From: Hypericum androsaemum
Taxonomy: Eukaryota; Streptophyta; Magnoliopsida; Malpighiales; Hypericaceae
Direction: 5' to 3'
Assembly (NCBI GenBank): GCA_963995505.1
Contig: OZ023184.1
Location: 8,944,308-9,008,307 of the forward strand
DNA: 64,000 bases
Both the position numbers and the translations under genes were made by a program. This document shows, one piece after another, positions 61,811 to 64,000 of the stretch. The notes under the pieces were generated by a model. It was not told the origin of the DNA. It searched no databases and saw only the letters and a program-made list of their open reading frames with translations. How positions within the stretch are numbered: the first letter of the stretch is position 1; every line of letters begins with the position of its first letter.

Positions 61811-63402
61811 GTATCGCGTCGCCACTTATTATATAAAACCGACGCCCACCTTTGTTTTCTTCTATGTAATAAAATATTATTATTTTTGTTGCCTGTTTTG
61901 TGCAAATTTGTTTACACGTGGCGTGTTTTGAGTGGTTGGATCCTTTAGTGGAGTCTTTTTAATGAAAAGTGGGGCGCGCTGCTCGGATCCTTGGCATAGA
62001 GATTTTGCGAATATGCTTGTATTCGATTTTATTTTAGGTGTATTTAATGTTTTGTTAATTTGTAAGATTTAAGTTTAAAACCTATGAATTAAAGCAGGTC
62101 GCCTGGGGTGGCGATCCTTTCTTTTTCTTTTTCCTTTCTTGGGAGTTAGATGATTTTTTAGTTAGTATTTCAAATATATCTATTAATGTCAATATGGATT
62201 AAACATGTTGATGGGTCGTCAATAATGTCCAAAATAAACGAGTATTCGAATTGAAAAAAAAAACTTAAACAACCAAAATAGTAATTGTTTCCAACAGATT
62301 TTAGTTTTTATAATTTTCAATCAACATATCTTAATTTTAGGATCAAAATAGTTCGACAGAGAGACGTGGCTAAAGTTTCATCAATTTTACATACCAAACA
62401 AGCAACAAAGTGAAGATTTGTTCTTAAATTTCTGAAAACAAATCACAACATATGTATTTCAGACAATTTTTTAAAGTGATTTTTTTAACGTAGAAATACA
62501 ATCTCAAATTTCTATCACTAGATTTCATGGAAGTGGTGTGGTTTGCTCTCATTCTTATCTCTAATAGTCAACGATGTGTTTCCAATTTATGTCCATAATA
62601 ATGTTCTTGCTTGTTTGGCGCAAATCCATATATAATATACCCTTTCATCATTATCCATCAAAAGCTTCAATAATCATTAACAAATATGAAAGTCCCATAC
62701 TAAGCTTCGTTAAGACAAAACAGGATTCTCCAACTCTGGAACAGAACAGCCATCCATTTGTCTTAAACTTCTCCTAAATTTGGGCCGACCATGAGTTTCC
62801 AACTTAGCCTTCTTTTCTTTCTGTACCCAAAAAGCTAAAACATTAAAAAATCTTGATTTGGATAGTTTTTTTTGTTTGGGTCGGCTCTTGATTTGGATAG
62901 TTTGAATGAAGTAGTTGAATAATAATCGAGGGTGGAAAATAATCAATATATTTTAGGCTAAATTTTCATTCGCCAACAACACTTGATGTTGTTCTAGTTA
63001 ACCAACCAGTCTTGAATTCGAGCTATTATGAACGTATCATTGTTAAATATTTCTTAGAACAATTTTGCCACTTTTCAAAAATCTTACTAGGCTCAAATCG
63101 AGATTAATCAGCCCAACGAGTGTTCGGATAGTATAAACTAAACAAAACTTTTAATTAACCATAATAACACGACTAATCTCGATCAAGAAATGCAAGCATG
63201 GACTGGGTCAACATTAAACTGGAAAAAAAGTGCAACCCAAATTGTCCGAGTAACAAGCCAATCAAATGATGATTCAAAGCCAAATCTCAAAACAAATTGT
63301 ATCAATTGTTGTACAATATCCAAAAATAAAAAAAAATTAATAAAGAAATCAACAGTCTTCATAATTTTAAATGTAAATTCTGATTCAATTACAAGCACCA
63401 CC
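61811..63402. other. Intergenic region between S6K and the WUN1-like gene
   Basis: About 1.6 kb, AT-rich. Left part is the S6K promoter, right part the 3' side of the WUN1-like gene. No gene or mobile-element ends were recognised. Confidence 0.5.
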
Positions 63403-63867
63403 CTAGATAGCAATAAGCAGCCCTGGCAACGACCGGTCGCAAAGGTCTTCGGTTTGGCTTTGCCACAACGTCGGTGCACTGTGTTGCTGTCCCAATTTCC
63501 AATCCTTGTGTGGTTTTCTTCCTCCGTTAACATCCTTCACTGTTAGCCAAGTGTTGAAGTACTCCCTAAACTGGGTTATGAGACCGTCTTTCAAGGTCCA
63601 AACATGGACCCAGTACACCTTTACACCTTCCCAGCCCTCGGCGATAACACAACCGCCGACGACTTCGATGTTCCTTGGCTCGAACTTGAAACCGGTCTGG
63701 CCTAGTTGGCCAGTGAGCACCCTCATCATGTGTTGGCAACGTGGGGGCCCATGGAACCACCACTCCAAGTCGCTCGCCAGGAACTTGGACACGGTGTCTA
63801 AGTCCTGACCCTTCTCCAATGCCTTGTATAGTTCAACAACTATGGCCCTGTTGTTTACTGATTCCAT
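63403..63867 (-). CDS. Wound-induced protein (WUN1/SAG20-like, NTF2-like fold)
   Basis: Intronless, 154 residues. It matches the plant wound-induced protein family (potato WUN1, Arabidopsis SAG20): NRAIVVELYKALEKGQ at the N-terminus, LEWWFHGPPRCQHMMRVLTG, FEPRNIEVVGGCVIAEGWEG, YWVHVWTLKDGLITQFREYF, LTVKDV. The fold is a SnoaL/NTF2-like cone with no conserved catalytic set that I can name, so its biochemical role is unknown; the family is induced by wounding, salicylate and senescence. No signal peptide is seen. Start chosen at the ATG with MESVNNRAIV as in relatives. A TATA box lies about 120 bp upstream, and the upstream promoter runs off the window. Confidence 0.9.
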   Translation of the reverse strand: MESVNNRAIVVELYKALEKGQDLDTVSKFLASDLEWWFHGPPRCQHMMRVLTGQLGQTGFKFEPRNIEVVGGCVIAEGWEGVKVYWVHVWTLKDGLITQFREYFNTWLTVKDVNGGRKPHKDWKLGQQHSAPTLWQSQTEDLCDRSLPGLLIAI

Positions 63868-63981
63868 GTGAATGTCGTTGCGTGATTGGATTGAACTTAA
63901 TTTCTAGCTTAAGATGACCAACTTTTCTTGTGTATGATTGAGAATGTGAGAAGTGTGTGCTCATCACCCTCGTTTCATGTA

Positions 63982-63992
63982 GTATATATAAT
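63982..63992 (-). promoter_or_regulatory. Candidate TATA box of the WUN1-like gene
   Basis: Minus strand TATTATATATAC, 115-125 bp before the ATG at 63867, leaving room for a leader of about 85-90 nt. Confidence 0.55.
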
Positions 63993-64000
63993 AGGAGCGA

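Overview
The window is plant nuclear DNA, almost certainly from a eudicot. Genes have short GT-AG introns, and the proteins are plant-specific: a FERONIA receptor kinase, the thylakoid kinase STN8, a plant S6 kinase, an h-type thioredoxin and a beta-mannanase. Copia, gypsy, hAT and MULE transposons fill the rest. No rRNA, tRNA, CRISPR array or bacterial gene was recognised.

Layout. Positions 1-30031 are a transposon graveyard with no host gene. Copia element A runs off the left edge. A 1.1-kb MULE-like foldback element sits in its integrase region, and a related full-length copia element B sits near its protease/integrase boundary. Copia element C (12480-30031) is split by a hAT transposon (16228-28789), which is itself split by a Ty3/gypsy element with 3.1-kb, nearly identical LTRs (19728-28413). 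Target-site duplications support the MULE, B, hAT and gypsy insertions (exact for the MULE and gypsy, one mismatch each for B and hAT). The insertion order on the right is therefore copia C, then hAT, then gypsy.

Positions 31 to 64 kb are gene-rich: a basic serine/proline-rich protein (+); a 5'-truncated LRR receptor-kinase pseudogene (+); a coiled-coil protein built from 63-bp exons and a 63-bp minisatellite (-); a 2.6-kb non-autonomous LTR element; a thioredoxin h9-like gene (+); FERONIA (-); a hAT MITE; a MAN6-like endo-beta-mannanase (+); STN8 (-); S6K (-); and a wound-induced WUN1/SAG20-like gene (-). Multi-exon models were built by eye from splice sites, reading-frame continuity and remembered family sequences. 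All exon sums are divisible by three.

The genes share no pathway in the way an operon would, although FERONIA and S6K both belong to growth signalling. What links them is probably ancestry: the LRR-RLK relic, TRX h9 and S6K recall Arabidopsis AT3G08680-AT3G08730, and STN8 beside MAN6 recalls AT5G01920/AT5G01930 (locus numbers from memory). No wholly new molecular system is evident. The most unusual structures are the 63-bp modular coiled-coil gene, the MULE foldback and the three-layer insertion nest.
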